From CAJCBL01 sp035298965 (GTDB taxonomy: Bacteria; Verrucomicrobiota; Verrucomicrobiia; Opitutales; Opitutaceae), in assembly GCA_035298965.1 (NCBI GenBank), contig DATGXO010000107.1:54613-118612 (forward strand): a stretch of DNA of 64,000 nucleotides, written 5' to 3'. The notes beneath the pieces were generated by a model, which saw only the letters and a list, made by a program, of their open reading frames with translations, had not been told where the DNA came from and searched no databases. Positions 52,039-62,002 of the stretch are shown piece after piece (the first letter of the stretch is position 1; each line of letters starts with the position of its first letter). Both the position numbers and the translations under genes were made by a program.

Positions 52039-55000
52039 ATGAGCGTCGTCGCCCGTTTCGAATCGTTGTCCCTTCCCACGTATCCAGTCGGGCGGCCCGA
52101 GAAAAACCCGGTCTTCTTCGAGCGTCGGGTCTACCAGGGTTCCAACGGGAAGGTCTACCCGGTGCCCTTCATCGACAAGGTCTTCGACGAGCCGCGGCCG
52201 GTGGCCTATCGCTCCGCTCGACTGGAAAACGAGTTCGTGCGCCTAGTCATGCTGCCCGAGATCGGCGGCCGGATTTTGATCGGGCAGGACAAGAGCAACC
52301 ACGATTTCGATTTCTTCTACCGGCAGGATGTCATCAAGCCCGCGCTCGTCGGTCTCGCCGGCCCGTGGATCTCCGGCGGCGTGGAGTTCAACTGGCCGCA
52401 GCACCACCGCCCGGGCACGTTCATGCCGGCCGACTGCTTGATCGAGGAAGAGGCGGACGGCGCACGCACGATCTGGTTTTCCGAGCACGATCCGCTCAAC
52501 CGCCTCAAGGGCATGCACGGCCTCCGCCTGCGGCCGGGCAGTTCGTTGATCGAGTTGCGCGCGCGGCTGTTCAACCGCACGCCGTTCACGCAGACGTTCC
52601 TCTGGTGGGCGAACGTCGCCGCGCGCGTCCACGACCAGTACGAGAGCTTCTTCCCGCCAGATGTGCACTACGTGGCCGACCACGCGGTGCGCGCGCAGAG
52701 TTCGTTTCCGGTCGCCGATGGCGCCTACTACGGCGTGCCGTACCACCGCCGCCCCGGAGCGAACAACCTCGCGTGGTACAAGAACATCCCGGTGCCGACC
52801 AGCTACATGGTGTGCGAGACGGCCTTCGACTTTTTCGGCGGCTACGACCACGCCGCCGGCGGAGGTTTCGTGCATGTGGCCAACCGCCACATCGCGCCCG
52901 GCAAGAAGCAGTGGACGTGGGGCAACCACGAGTTCGGCTGGGCCTGGGACCGCGAACTCACCGACCGCGGCGGCCCGTACATCGAGCTGATGGCCGGCGT
53001 GTACACCGACAACCAGCCGGACTTCTCCTACCTGCTGCCGTACGAAACGAAGACGTTTTCCCAATTCTGGTGGCCGATCCAGCACACGGGTCCGGTCCAG
53101 ACGGCGAACACACGCGCCGCGCTGCGCCTCGTCGTGCGCGACGACCGGCAAATCGATCTCGGCGTGCTCGTCTCGTCGCCAGTCGCGGACGCGCGAATCA
53201 TCCTGACCGAGGGCGACGCTGTGCGGCTCGACGAGCACGTTTCGCTGCGGCCCGGCGCACCGTGGTCGCGCACCGATTTCCGGCTGAACGGCGAGCGCGC
53301 CTCGGCCTTGTCGCTGCGGCTGCTCGATGCGCGCGGCGGCGAAATCGCGGCCTACCGCCCGGCGCTGGAAGACGCCGTGCGCGTGCGCTCTCGCGCCGTC
53401 GCGACCGAGCCTGTCCGCCCGGAGGAGGCGCGCAGCGCCGACGAGCTCTACCTGATCGGCGAACACCTCGAGCAGTACCGCCATCCGACGCGCGATCCGG
53501 AGAGCTACTGGCGCGAGGCGCTCCGGCGCGATCCGCAGGACGCGCGTTGCCACATCGCGCTCGGCAAGCGCGCGCTGAAGCGCGGAGGCTTCGAGGAAGC
53601 GGCGGAGCATTTCGCCGCAGCGGTGGCGCGGCTCACCACGTGGCATCCGAACCCCGTCACCGGCGAGGCGCACTATCACCTCGGTCTGACGCGCCTCTGG
53701 CAGCGGCGCGACGAGGAGGCGTACGGCTTGTTCTACAAGGCGACGTGGAATTTCGAATGGCGTTCGGCGGCGCACTACGAGCTCGCCTTGCTCGACTGCC
53801 GACGCGAGCGATGGCCGAAGGCGCTCGAGCATCTTGCCTCCGCGGAGCAGACCAACCAGGGGAACAACAAGCTCTTCGTGCTCCGGGCCGCTGTGTTGAG
53901 ACGGATGAGACGAGTCGATGAGGCGACGCAGGTGCTGGCTCGCTTGTTGGCTACGGACCCGCTCGATCACTGGGCGCGTGGCGAGCAGGCGTTCGCCGGC
54001 GACGCCGCGGCCGAGGCGCAGTTCCTGGAACTCTCCCGCAACGACGCGCAGACCGCGCTCGACGTTGCGTTCGACTACGCGGATGCCGGCCTCCTGCCCG
54101 AGGCGGCGGAGGTGCTCGAGCGGCACCGTCGCCATCCGGTCGCGCCGGTCGCCGTGCCCAATCCACTCGAGCGCTCGCAGAGCGTGCTCTACGCGCTCGC
54201 GTGGCTGCGCGCCCGACAAGGGGATGACACGCACGCCGCCACGCTGCTCGCCGAGGCGCGCGCGCAGGTGCCGGACTATTTCTTCCCGTCGCGGCTGCAC
54301 GAGATCGGCGTGCTCGAGTGGGCGGCCGCCCAGCCCGGCGCCGATCCCTTGGCGGCTTTCGGGCTCGGTAACGCCTACTACGACCTGAAACGCCACGATG
54401 ACGCGATCGCCGCGTGGGAGCGCGCCGTGCGGGAACGTCCGCTGTTCGCCACCGCCTGGCGCAATCTCGGCGTCGCGTATTGGAACCGTGGGCGCGATGG
54501 CGTCCGCGCCCGCGCGGCCTATCTCCAGGCGATTGCGGCCGATCCCGCGGATGCGCGATTGATCTACGAGTTCGACCAGTTGCGGACGAAGCTGAACGAG
54601 CCGCTGGCCGAGCGTCTCGCGTTTCTCGAGGAGCACCGCTCGCTGGTCGACGCGCGCGACGACGCCTCGGTCGAACTCGCGACTCTGCTGACGCTTTGCG
54701 AGGAGCCGGAGCGGGCGCTCGCGGCGCTGACCGGCCGACGGTTCCACCCGTGGGAAGGCGGCGAAGGCGCGGTGCTGCGGCAGTATGGCGCCGCGTGCCT
54801 GCGGCTGGGCCAGCGCGCGCTCGCGAGCGGTCTGCCCGACGAGGCACTGAGGCGTTTCCAACGGGCGTTGCACCCGCCGGAGTCGCTCGGCGAAGCGGCG
54901 CATCTGCTGCAGGCCCGCGCCGATGTGCACTACTGGCTCGGCCGCGCGCAGCGCGCCGCCCGTCGCGAGGAGGAAGCCTGCCGACATTTCGAGCGCAGCG

Positions 55001-55389
55001 CGGCGGAGGAACACGACTTCGCCGGCATGGCCGTGACGGCGCACAGCCCGCTCAGCTACCACCGCGGCCTGTCGCTGCGCGCCCTCGGGCGGGAGGCGGA
55101 GGCGCGCGCGCTGTTCGCGGACCTCAAACGATTCGCCGAGGAGCGGCTGGGCCGACCCGCCGGAATCGACTATTTCGCGACATCGCTGCCGGACCTGCTC
55201 GTCTTCGACGAGGACCTGCAGGCGCGGCGCGACGCCGAGCAGCATCTGTTGATCGCGCTCGCCTGGCACGGGTTGAACGAGCCGGCGCGCGCGGCGGCGC
55301 ACGCCCGCCGGACGCTTGCGTTTTCCAACGGCGACCCGCACGCGCTAGAGTTGATCCATGCGCTGGGCGAAACCCCCGACGCTCTCTGA
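52039..55389 (+). CDS. DUF5107 / tetratricopeptide protein
   Basis: This 1116-residue protein has no signal peptide. Residues to about 370 match the DUF5107 type: 'YPVPFIDKVFDEP', 'LVMLPEIGGRILIGQDK', 'WISGGVEFNWPQHH', 'NEFGW'-like 'WGNHEFGWAWDREL'. This is a galactose-mutarotase-like beta-sandwich in related proteins. The C-terminal two thirds consist of tetratricopeptide-like repeats ('AFGLGNAYYDLKRHDDAIAAWERA'). Its function is unknown. Placement between a sugar transporter and a GH2 enzyme suggests binding or processing of a cytoplasmic sugar or glycoside. A catalytic role is possible but not shown. Confidence 0.8.
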   Translation: MSVVARFESLSLPTYPVGRPEKNPVFFERRVYQGSNGKVYPVPFIDKVFDEPRPVAYRSARLENEFVRLVMLPEIGGRILIGQDKSNHDFDFFYRQDVIKPALVGLAGPWISGGVEFNWPQHHRPGTFMPADCLIEEEADGARTIWFSEHDPLNRLKGMHGLRLRPGSSLIELRARLFNRTPFTQTFLWWANVAARVHDQYESFFPPDVHYVADHAVRAQSSFPVADGAYYGVPYHRRPGANNLAWYKNIPVPTSYMVCETAFDFFGGYDHAAGGGFVHVANRHIAPGKKQWTWGNHEFGWAWDRELTDRGGPYIELMAGVYTDNQPDFSYLLPYETKTFSQFWWPIQHTGPVQTANTRAALRLVVRDDRQIDLGVLVSSPVADARIILTEGDAVRLDEHVSLRPGAPWSRTDFRLNGERASALSLRLLDARGGEIAAYRPALEDAVRVRSRAVATEPVRPEEARSADELYLIGEHLEQYRHPTRDPESYWREALRRDPQDARCHIALGKRALKRGGFEEAAEHFAAAVARLTTWHPNPVTGEAHYHLGLTRLWQRRDEEAYGLFYKATWNFEWRSAAHYELALLDCRRERWPKALEHLASAEQTNQGNNKLFVLRAAVLRRMRRVDEATQVLARLLATDPLDHWARGEQAFAGDAAAEAQFLELSRNDAQTALDVAFDYADAGLLPEAAEVLERHRRHPVAPVAVPNPLERSQSVLYALAWLRARQGDDTHAATLLAEARAQVPDYFFPSRLHEIGVLEWAAAQPGADPLAAFGLGNAYYDLKRHDDAIAAWERAVRERPLFATAWRNLGVAYWNRGRDGVRARAAYLQAIAADPADARLIYEFDQLRTKLNEPLAERLAFLEEHRSLVDARDDASVELATLLTLCEEPERALAALTGRRFHPWEGGEGAVLRQYGAACLRLGQRALASGLPDEALRRFQRALHPPESLGEAAHLLQARADVHYWLGRAQRAARREEEACRHFERSAAEEHDFAGMAVTAHSPLSYHRGLSLRALGREAEARALFADLKRFAEERLGRPAGIDYFATSLPDLLVFDEDLQARRDAEQHLLIALAWHGLNEPARAAAHARRTLAFSNGDPHALELIHALGETPDAL

Positions 55390-55399
55390 GGCGATCGCC

Positions 55400-58174
55400 A
55401 TGAACCTGCTCAAAACGCTCGGTCTTCTCGCGCTGGTCACGTTGTGCCGCGCCGTCGCGGCGCCTACGCTGGACCTGTCCGGCGATTGGCAGGTGAGCCT
55501 GCAGCAGCCCGCTGCGCCGACGGCTTCGTGGCAGTCGATCCGGTTACCGGGCACGCTGACGGATGCGGGCATCGGCACGCCGCTGGAGAACAAGCCGGAG
55601 CTGAACATGGCGACGCTGGCGCACCTGCAGGCGAAGTTCCGCCATATCGGTCCCGCTTGGTATCGGCGTGAGGTGGTGATTCCGGCGGAGTGGGCGGGTC
55701 GCCGTGTGGTGCTCGATCTCGAGCGGGTGTTGTGGGAATCCGCCGTGTGGGTGGACGGCCGTTACGCAGGCCGCGCCAATAGTCTGGTCGCGCCGCACAT
55801 CCATGATCTTTCAGCGTGGCTGCCGCCGGGGCGCCACGAGCTGCTGGTGCGGATCGACAACCGCGAGATCCATCCCGGGCTGAGTCACCGGGCGAAGGAG
55901 TATGCCGATGCGGCGGATTCCTATCTCGCGCACGCCTACACGAACCACACGCAGACGATCTGGAACGGCATGCTCGGCACGCTGCGCCTGCGCGCGGAGG
56001 AACCGGCGGCGCTCGAACGCCTCGCGGTTTTCCCCCGACGCGAGCCGACTCCCGCGCTGCGACTCGAGGGCACGTTCGCCACGCCGCCCGCGAGCGGGGC
56101 GGGCGCGGCGCTGCATTTCGCGCTGCGTCGCGCCGACGGATCCATCGTCGCCGAGCGCGATGAGAACCTCGGCGCGGACGGCGCGGCGAAGTTCGCTTTC
56201 GAATGGGTGCTGCCCGCCGGCGCCGACGTGCAACCGTGGAGCGAGTTTTCGCCGGCGCTCTATCGGCTCGAGGTGACGGCAGCCGGAAGCTCGGCGGCGC
56301 CGTCGGCGGTGCGCTTCGGTTTTCGCGAAATCGTCGCGGAAGACGGCGAGCTGCGGCTCGACGGACATCGTATTTCGCTTCGGGGTACGCTGGATTGCGC
56401 CGCGTTTCCGCTCACCGGCTATCCTCCGACGGATGTGGAGTCATGGCGGAAGATCTTCGGTCGCGCGCGGGAGTGGGGCCTGAACCACCTGCGTTTTCAC
56501 TCGTGGTGTCCGCCGGAGGCGGCGTTCGACGCGGCCGACGAACTCGGGATGTACCTCCAGATCGAGCTGCCGCACTGGAGTCTCGCGGTCGGCAAGAATC
56601 CGGAGACCTGGGCGTTCTTGCAGGCGGAGGCGGAGCGGATGCTCGCGGCCTACGGCAATCACCCGTCGTTCCTGCTGCTCTCGCTCGGAAACGAACTGCA
56701 GGGCGACATGAGCGCGCTCGACGCGCTTGTCCGCCAACTCCGTCAACGCGACGGACGCCGGCTCTACACCGCGACGACGTTCACCTTCGAGCCGGGGCAC
56801 GGTCGGGCGCCCGCGCCGGACGATCAGTTCTTCGTCACGCAGCAGACGAACGACGGCTGGGTGCGGGGTCAGGGCATCTTCGACGAACAGCCGCCGGCGT
56901 TCGACGTCGATTACCACGCGGCGGCGAAAGGCATCCGCGTTCCGCTCGTCACCCACGAGATCGGCCAGTACGCGATCTACCCGGATCTGCGGGAGATCGA
57001 GCGGTATACCGGAAACCTCGTGCCGCAGAACCTCATCGCAATTCGCGACGACCTCGCGCGCAAGGGGCTGCTCGCGCTCGCGCCGCAGTTCACGGAGGCG
57101 AGCGGCCGGTTCGCCGCGCTGCTCTACAAGGAAGAGATCGAGCGCGCGCTCCGCACGCCGGAGATCGACGGCTTCCAGTTGCTCGGCTTGCAGGACTTTC
57201 CGGGGCAGGGCACGGCGCACGTCGGTCTGCTGAATGTATTTTGGGAGCCGAAGGGAATCCTCTCGGCGGAACGTTTCCGCGAGTTCTGCGGCCCGGTCGT
57301 GCCGCTCGCGCGGTTTTCCAAGGCGATCCACGAGCGCGGCGAGGTGTTTCGCGCCGAGTTGCAACTGGCCAACTTCGAACGCGATCTGCGCAGCGCGCAG
57401 CTGAGCTGGCTTATCCGAAACGGTGCTGGAGTCGTGCTCGCGAAAGGTGGGTGTGGGCCGCTCGATTCTCCGGCGGGAGCCGTGACCACGGGCGGCGAGA
57501 TCGCCGTGCCGATCCCGGCGGAAGGCGGCGCGGAGCGTTGGGAGCTGGAGGTTTCGCTCGCGGGTCGCGAGGTGCTGAACCGCTGGAATCTCTGGATCTA
57601 TCCGGCGAGCAGAGCGGCGGCCGTCGAGAGCGGGCGCGTGGTGACATCGCTCGAGGAAGCGCTGCGGGCCCTCGGCGCTGGCGAGCGGGTGTTGTTCAAT
57701 CCGCCCATTGATCAGATCGCGGGAATCCCCGGCCGCTTCGTACCGGTTTTCTGGAGCCCGGTCCACTTCCCGGACCAGCCGGGGACGATGGGGCTGCTCT
57801 GCGATCCGGCGCATCCCGCGCTTCGGAAGTTCCCGACCGAGGCGCACTCGGATTGGCAATGGTGGGAGCTCGCGCTGCACTCGAAGAGCGTCGTGCTCGA
57901 CGGTCTCGCCGTGGCGCCGATCGTGCGTGTCATCGATAACTTCAAACGCAATCACTCGCTCGCCAATGTGTTCGAGACGCGTGTAGGGGAGGGAAGATTG
58001 CTGTTTTGCGGTATCGATGTGACGAACGGCCTTGAGCGGCGTCCGGTCGCTCGGCAGTTGCGCGCGAGTCTGTTGGGTTATCTGGACAGCGACGAATTCG
58101 AGCCGAGCGGGCAGATTTCGCCCGAGCAACTCGCAGCGATCGTCGGAAAAGCGCGCAGCGTGGCGCCCGAGTGA
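55400..58174 (+). CDS. GH2-like glycoside hydrolase
   Basis: This 924-residue protein has a signal peptide ('LGLLALVTLCRAVA') and the GH2 layout: a sugar-binding domain ('WYRREVVIPAEWAGR'), a barrel with 'NHLRFHSWCPPEAAFDAADELGMYLQIELP', acid/base Glu432 in 'LSLGNELQGD' and nucleophile Glu520 in 'VTHEIGQYAIYP'. The C-terminal 250 residues carry a domain not typical of LacZ ('VFWSPVHFPDQPGTMG', 'RLLFCGIDVTNG'), seen in large GH2 proteins of glycan degraders. The glycan is unknown. It starts 10 bases after the DUF5107 gene, so both belong to the AraC-controlled operon. Confidence 0.85.
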   Translation: MNLLKTLGLLALVTLCRAVAAPTLDLSGDWQVSLQQPAAPTASWQSIRLPGTLTDAGIGTPLENKPELNMATLAHLQAKFRHIGPAWYRREVVIPAEWAGRRVVLDLERVLWESAVWVDGRYAGRANSLVAPHIHDLSAWLPPGRHELLVRIDNREIHPGLSHRAKEYADAADSYLAHAYTNHTQTIWNGMLGTLRLRAEEPAALERLAVFPRREPTPALRLEGTFATPPASGAGAALHFALRRADGSIVAERDENLGADGAAKFAFEWVLPAGADVQPWSEFSPALYRLEVTAAGSSAAPSAVRFGFREIVAEDGELRLDGHRISLRGTLDCAAFPLTGYPPTDVESWRKIFGRAREWGLNHLRFHSWCPPEAAFDAADELGMYLQIELPHWSLAVGKNPETWAFLQAEAERMLAAYGNHPSFLLLSLGNELQGDMSALDALVRQLRQRDGRRLYTATTFTFEPGHGRAPAPDDQFFVTQQTNDGWVRGQGIFDEQPPAFDVDYHAAAKGIRVPLVTHEIGQYAIYPDLREIERYTGNLVPQNLIAIRDDLARKGLLALAPQFTEASGRFAALLYKEEIERALRTPEIDGFQLLGLQDFPGQGTAHVGLLNVFWEPKGILSAERFREFCGPVVPLARFSKAIHERGEVFRAELQLANFERDLRSAQLSWLIRNGAGVVLAKGGCGPLDSPAGAVTTGGEIAVPIPAEGGAERWELEVSLAGREVLNRWNLWIYPASRAAAVESGRVVTSLEEALRALGAGERVLFNPPIDQIAGIPGRFVPVFWSPVHFPDQPGTMGLLCDPAHPALRKFPTEAHSDWQWWELALHSKSVVLDGLAVAPIVRVIDNFKRNHSLANVFETRVGEGRLLFCGIDVTNGLERRPVARQLRASLLGYLDSDEFEPSGQISPEQLAAIVGKARSVAPE

Positions 58175-58520
58175 TTCAGGCGACGGCGTCTGCGTCTGCT
58201 ACGCGGAGTGAAGAAACGGGACAGTTCGCGTGGTGCTCGCCCGGCGGTGGCGTCCGGTGTTGCGAGCACCTCTGTAATTGAGCTGCCAACGGCTAAGGCA
58301 ACTCGGCGAGCGGTCAATCGCATGGGACTCGGAGTATCGGCTCCGGGAAACGTGCGATCCAACTCAGCGGTGATCCAGCGGTCCTGACGCATGTTCTAGC
58401 GACAAGCGTGGCGCGCGGAGATCTGTTAGCTTCGTTGCGGTTTCGCCCTGTCTGCGGAACCGCAATCCCCCCCAACGTGCATCCACCGAGAACCGCGACA
58501 CCACATGTGTCGTGCCCCCA
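58175..58520. promoter_or_regulatory. Control region before GH5 copy 2
   Basis: This is 346 bases between the GH2 stop and the second GH5 ATG. The octamer ATCTGTTA (58421-58428) and a C7 run (58467-58473) occur at nearly the same distances from the start as in GH5 copy 1 (100 and 54 bases here, 108 and 60 there). No further gene is supported. Confidence 0.5.
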
Positions 58521-61010
58521 ATGCGTACCCTGAAATCCACCCTACTCGCAGCAGGCACACTGGTTTGTGCTTTGCTGCCGCTCGCGACACCGGCTTTGGC
58601 CGAAACCCCGATGCAGGCATACGTCAATGCCATGCAACCGGGTTGGAACTACGGAAACACCTATGACGCTGGTCCCAACGAGACCTCGTGGGGCAACAGC
58701 GTGTTGACCCAGGCGATCGTGGACGGCGTCGTCGCCAAAGGCTACAAGAGCGTGCGACTCCCGGTGACGTGGACTTCCCACATCGGGGCGGCTCCGGACT
58801 ACACGATCGATCCCGCCTGGATGACCAAAGTCAAAAACGCCGTCGATCTCCTGGTCGCCGCCGACCTGTACGTGATGATCAACATCCATCACGACGCGGG
58901 CTGGCTGTACCAGTTGCCGCAAGACCACGATGCGGTCCTCGACAAGTATCAGAAGGTGTGGGCGCAGATCGCCGACGTCTTCAAGGATTATCCGGATAAG
59001 TTGATGTTCGAGAGCATCAACGAGCCCGGCTTCAAGGACGCGAACGACAATAATCTGCCCGATGCCGAGATGCGGACTTACCTGCATGAGATCAACACCG
59101 CGTTCGTGCAGCTGATCCGCGCTTCCGGCGGCAGCAACGACACGCGCCCGCTCGTGTTGCCCACCGTGTACACCCGTGGCGATCAGCCGATGCTCGATTC
59201 GCTCAAGGCGACCATCGACAGCCTGAACGATCCGAACCTCATCGCCACGATCCATTTCTACGGCTGGTGGCCCTTCAGCGAGAACGTCGCCGGTTCGACG
59301 AAGTTCGACGCCGATTCGGTGAACAACATCCACGTCACCTTCGACTCGGCCTACGACACCTTCACGGCTCACGGCATCCCGGTCGTCATCGGCGAGTGGG
59401 GCCTGCTTTCGAATCATTCCGAGCACGGCGAGTCGCTGAAATACCATGAGTACGCGGCCCATTACATGGGCTCGAAGAAGATCACCCACATGCTATGGGA
59501 CACCGGCGGGATGATCGACCGCAACACCCTCCAGTGGCGCGACCAGGAACTCGGCGCGATCATGACGCAGGCTTGGACCGGCCGCGCTCTGACAGCCGAG
59601 CGCGATCTTCTCTTCATTCGCAACGACGTCCCCGCTCGCGACACCGCGTTCCGTCTCAACCTGAACGGCAATGGTCTGGTTTCGATTCAAGACGGATCCA
59701 GCCTTCTGGTGCCCGGCGTCGATTACACGGTCAGCGGCGAAGTGGTGACCTTCAAGGCGAGCTTCCTCTCGAAGTACGCCACCGGCGCTTTCGGTTCGAA
59801 GACCAATCTCTACTTCAATTCAACTTCCGGTCCGGCCTGGCGGGTGGACGTACGCTATGTCGCGACCCCCGTGCAGGCGACTATCGCGACCGAAACCGGC
59901 GCTGCGATTTCGATCCCGACCGCATTCAACGGCGACGTGCTCGCCACCATGGAAAGCAAGTACGACGACGGCTCGATCGCCGGTCCGACCAACTGGACCG
60001 CGTTCCAGATGTGGGCCTCTGCGTACTCGCCCAACTACGGCGGCAATGCGATCAAGTTGGACAAGGATTTCTTCAAGGGAGCGCCGGGAGGCGTGGTCAA
60101 CTTCGCCTTCTATTTCTGGAGCGGCAAAGTCGTCACCTATCAGATGGCAGTCGTCGAACGAAGCTCGGCCCCCGGCACCGAACTGAATATCTACGGCGAC
60201 GCTCTGGCCACCGGCTGGACCGGTGCCGGAGCGTGGGGCGGTTGGGGTGCCAACGAAAACTTGGCCGCCACTGCGGAAGTCCACTCCGGGAGCCGATCGA
60301 TTTCGGCGTCTCCGGTCGGTTGGGGCGGTCTCGTCTTGAGCAATTATGCCGCGCCGAGTACTGCGATCTACAACACTCTGGTGTTCTGGATCCACGGCGG
60401 ACCCACGGGCGGACAAAATATCGGTGTCGGCGTGGTTCCGAACGGCGACTGGGGCATTAGCACGAATTGGGTCTCGGTGAAGCCGGTGGCAAACACATGG
60501 CAGAAGATCGAGATTCCGCTCAACACCCTCGGCGTCGCCGGCCGGGCGGATATCAATCACATCCAGTTCTCCGACTGGTCGGGATCCGGCGCAGCGACAT
60601 TCTACCTCGATGATGTCATGCTTACGACTGCCAAGAGCCTGACGGCGATGGATGTCTATGGTGCGCCGACCCCGAATGTGGCGGCTCCGCTGGGGGTCAC
60701 GAAGCAGGGGTTCTCTCTGAACCGCCGCACGAACCGCATGGTCCAACAGGTGAAGATCCAAAACCCCGGCGCCACTCCGATCACCGGTCCGGTCTATCTG
60801 GTCCTCGATTCACTCTCCGCGAACACAACGCTGGCGAATGCCGCCGGCAAGACCTCGACGTTCGTTCCCTCCAATAGCCCGTACGTCCTCGTGAGCAGCG
60901 GCAATCTCGCCGCCGGCTCCACGGTCACAGTCACGCTCGAGTTCACCGTCCCGACCTCTGGCGGCATCACTTATGATGCCCGCATCCTGAGCGACGGCAC
61001 GACTCCGTGA
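58521..61010 (+). CDS. GH5 (GH5_4-like) endoglucanase/xyloglucanase with CBM_X2 and CBM46-like modules (copy 2)
   Basis: This 829-residue protein starts at the ATG at 58521 and has the same module order as copy 1. Acid/base Glu168 is in 'FESINEPGF', nucleophile Glu292 in 'VVIGEWGLL', and the CBM_X2, CBM46-like ('FAFYFWSGKVVTYQMAVV'), beta-sandwich ('TFYLDDVMLTTAK') and C-terminal Ig-like domains follow. The nucleophile loop has Trp where copy 1 has Leu, a difference next to the active site. It has a signal peptide ending 'TPALAE'. A PEP-CTERM gene follows after 37 bases, as in copy 1. Confidence 0.9.
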   Translation: MRTLKSTLLAAGTLVCALLPLATPALAETPMQAYVNAMQPGWNYGNTYDAGPNETSWGNSVLTQAIVDGVVAKGYKSVRLPVTWTSHIGAAPDYTIDPAWMTKVKNAVDLLVAADLYVMINIHHDAGWLYQLPQDHDAVLDKYQKVWAQIADVFKDYPDKLMFESINEPGFKDANDNNLPDAEMRTYLHEINTAFVQLIRASGGSNDTRPLVLPTVYTRGDQPMLDSLKATIDSLNDPNLIATIHFYGWWPFSENVAGSTKFDADSVNNIHVTFDSAYDTFTAHGIPVVIGEWGLLSNHSEHGESLKYHEYAAHYMGSKKITHMLWDTGGMIDRNTLQWRDQELGAIMTQAWTGRALTAERDLLFIRNDVPARDTAFRLNLNGNGLVSIQDGSSLLVPGVDYTVSGEVVTFKASFLSKYATGAFGSKTNLYFNSTSGPAWRVDVRYVATPVQATIATETGAAISIPTAFNGDVLATMESKYDDGSIAGPTNWTAFQMWASAYSPNYGGNAIKLDKDFFKGAPGGVVNFAFYFWSGKVVTYQMAVVERSSAPGTELNIYGDALATGWTGAGAWGGWGANENLAATAEVHSGSRSISASPVGWGGLVLSNYAAPSTAIYNTLVFWIHGGPTGGQNIGVGVVPNGDWGISTNWVSVKPVANTWQKIEIPLNTLGVAGRADINHIQFSDWSGSGAATFYLDDVMLTTAKSLTAMDVYGAPTPNVAAPLGVTKQGFSLNRRTNRMVQQVKIQNPGATPITGPVYLVLDSLSANTTLANAAGKTSTFVPSNSPYVLVSSGNLAAGSTVTVTLEFTVPTSGGITYDARILSDGTTP

Positions 61011-61047
61011 TCACCTACAACTGAAACGCTTCAAACATACATCGATC

Positions 61048-61704
61048 ATGATCTCTAATCTTCGCGTCGCGTGGTCTTCCGGCGCGCTTTCGTTGCTCGC
61101 CTTCTTCGCGACGCCGTTCGCCGCAAACGCCGATGCTACCTATAACGTTCAGCTCGACACCAGCTCCTTGGTCGCCCCGGGGGCGTTCTCGCTGAATTTT
61201 CAGTTCGGCAGCGGATCCGAGTTTGATTTGGATAACACCGTCACGTTGAGCAACTTCAACTTTGGTGGTGGATCCGCCATGGGCACAGCCTCCCTTTCCG
61301 GCTATGCCTTGGGTGATCTGACCTCGGGAATCACGCTTCAGGACAGTGCGCCCAGCGCAACTCTGACGGAGTTCCTTCAGGACTTCACGCCCGGCTCGTC
61401 GTTGTCTTTCGACATCTCGTTCTCGGAGAACCTCTCGCTCGACGGGAATTCAGACCTCTTCACGTTTTCGATCTTGGACTCAGGCGTGAATATCTGGACC
61501 GCGTCCCCGAGCGGCACGGATGCCTTCCTGGAACTCACGATCGGTGCACCGGCTTCCTCTCTCGCTACCTTCGCGAGTGGAGACGGTTCGATCTCCGCGC
61601 CCATGGCCACCGCGATTCCGGAGCCGTCCACTTACGGACTCTGCCTTGGCGTCTTGCTTGGTGCGGTGGTCGCGGTCCGGCGGCTTCGTTCACGCTGTAG
61701 GTAG
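61048..61704 (+). CDS. Small PEP-CTERM protein (copy 2)
   Basis: This 218-residue protein has a signal peptide ending 'FAANADA' and the tail 'IPEPSTYGLCLGVLLGAVV' with PEP at 191-193, a hydrophobic helix and 'RRLRSRCR'. The body repeats the motifs of copy 1: 'LDTSSL', 'FSLNFQFG', 'TLSNFNFGGGSAMG'. It is the partner of the second GH5 enzyme and likely another exosortase substrate. The pairing of a GH5 and a PEP-CTERM protein twice in one window is the main reason to think they act together. Confidence 0.9.
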   Translation: MISNLRVAWSSGALSLLAFFATPFAANADATYNVQLDTSSLVAPGAFSLNFQFGSGSEFDLDNTVTLSNFNFGGGSAMGTASLSGYALGDLTSGITLQDSAPSATLTEFLQDFTPGSSLSFDISFSENLSLDGNSDLFTFSILDSGVNIWTASPSGTDAFLELTIGAPASSLATFASGDGSISAPMATAIPEPSTYGLCLGVLLGAVVAVRRLRSRCR

Positions 61705-61794
61705 GCAGGTACGGTCCCGGTGTTCCAGCGACCCCCGGGCCAATCGTTGTTCATACTCGTTCAGTTTCTGGCATAGTTGTTTGTGTGCTAGGGG

Positions 61795-61824
61795 CCGGTG
61801 AGTCGGCGAACGCCGGCTCACCGG
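61795..61824. terminator. Hairpin between convergent genes
   Basis: CCGGTGAGTCGGCG and CGCCGGCTCACCGG (61795-61824) form a 14-bp stem with one G-T pair and a 2-base loop, between the converging PEP-CTERM and response regulator genes. The following TTGTGC is a poor T-tract, so it is a weak or bidirectional terminator at best. Confidence 0.5.
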
Positions 61825-62002
61825 TTGTGCACGGCTTAATCTAGAACGAATTCGTCGCGTCCTCAAGAAACCGGCGACTTGGTGTACTGGAATTCGCAAC
61901 CGCTGTGCGGCTCCGGCGCGCGTTTCATCTGCGGCCGGGATGCGACAGCTTTTGTTCGGCGGGGAACAGCGACCGCCGCCGCGCGGGAGGTCCGCGAGGG
62001 AC

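Noticed and set aside
52243..55341. 1032-residue open frame on the minus strand
   Set aside because: It is the shadow of the DUF5107/TPR gene; rich in Arg, Val and Glu, with no domain or signal peptide.
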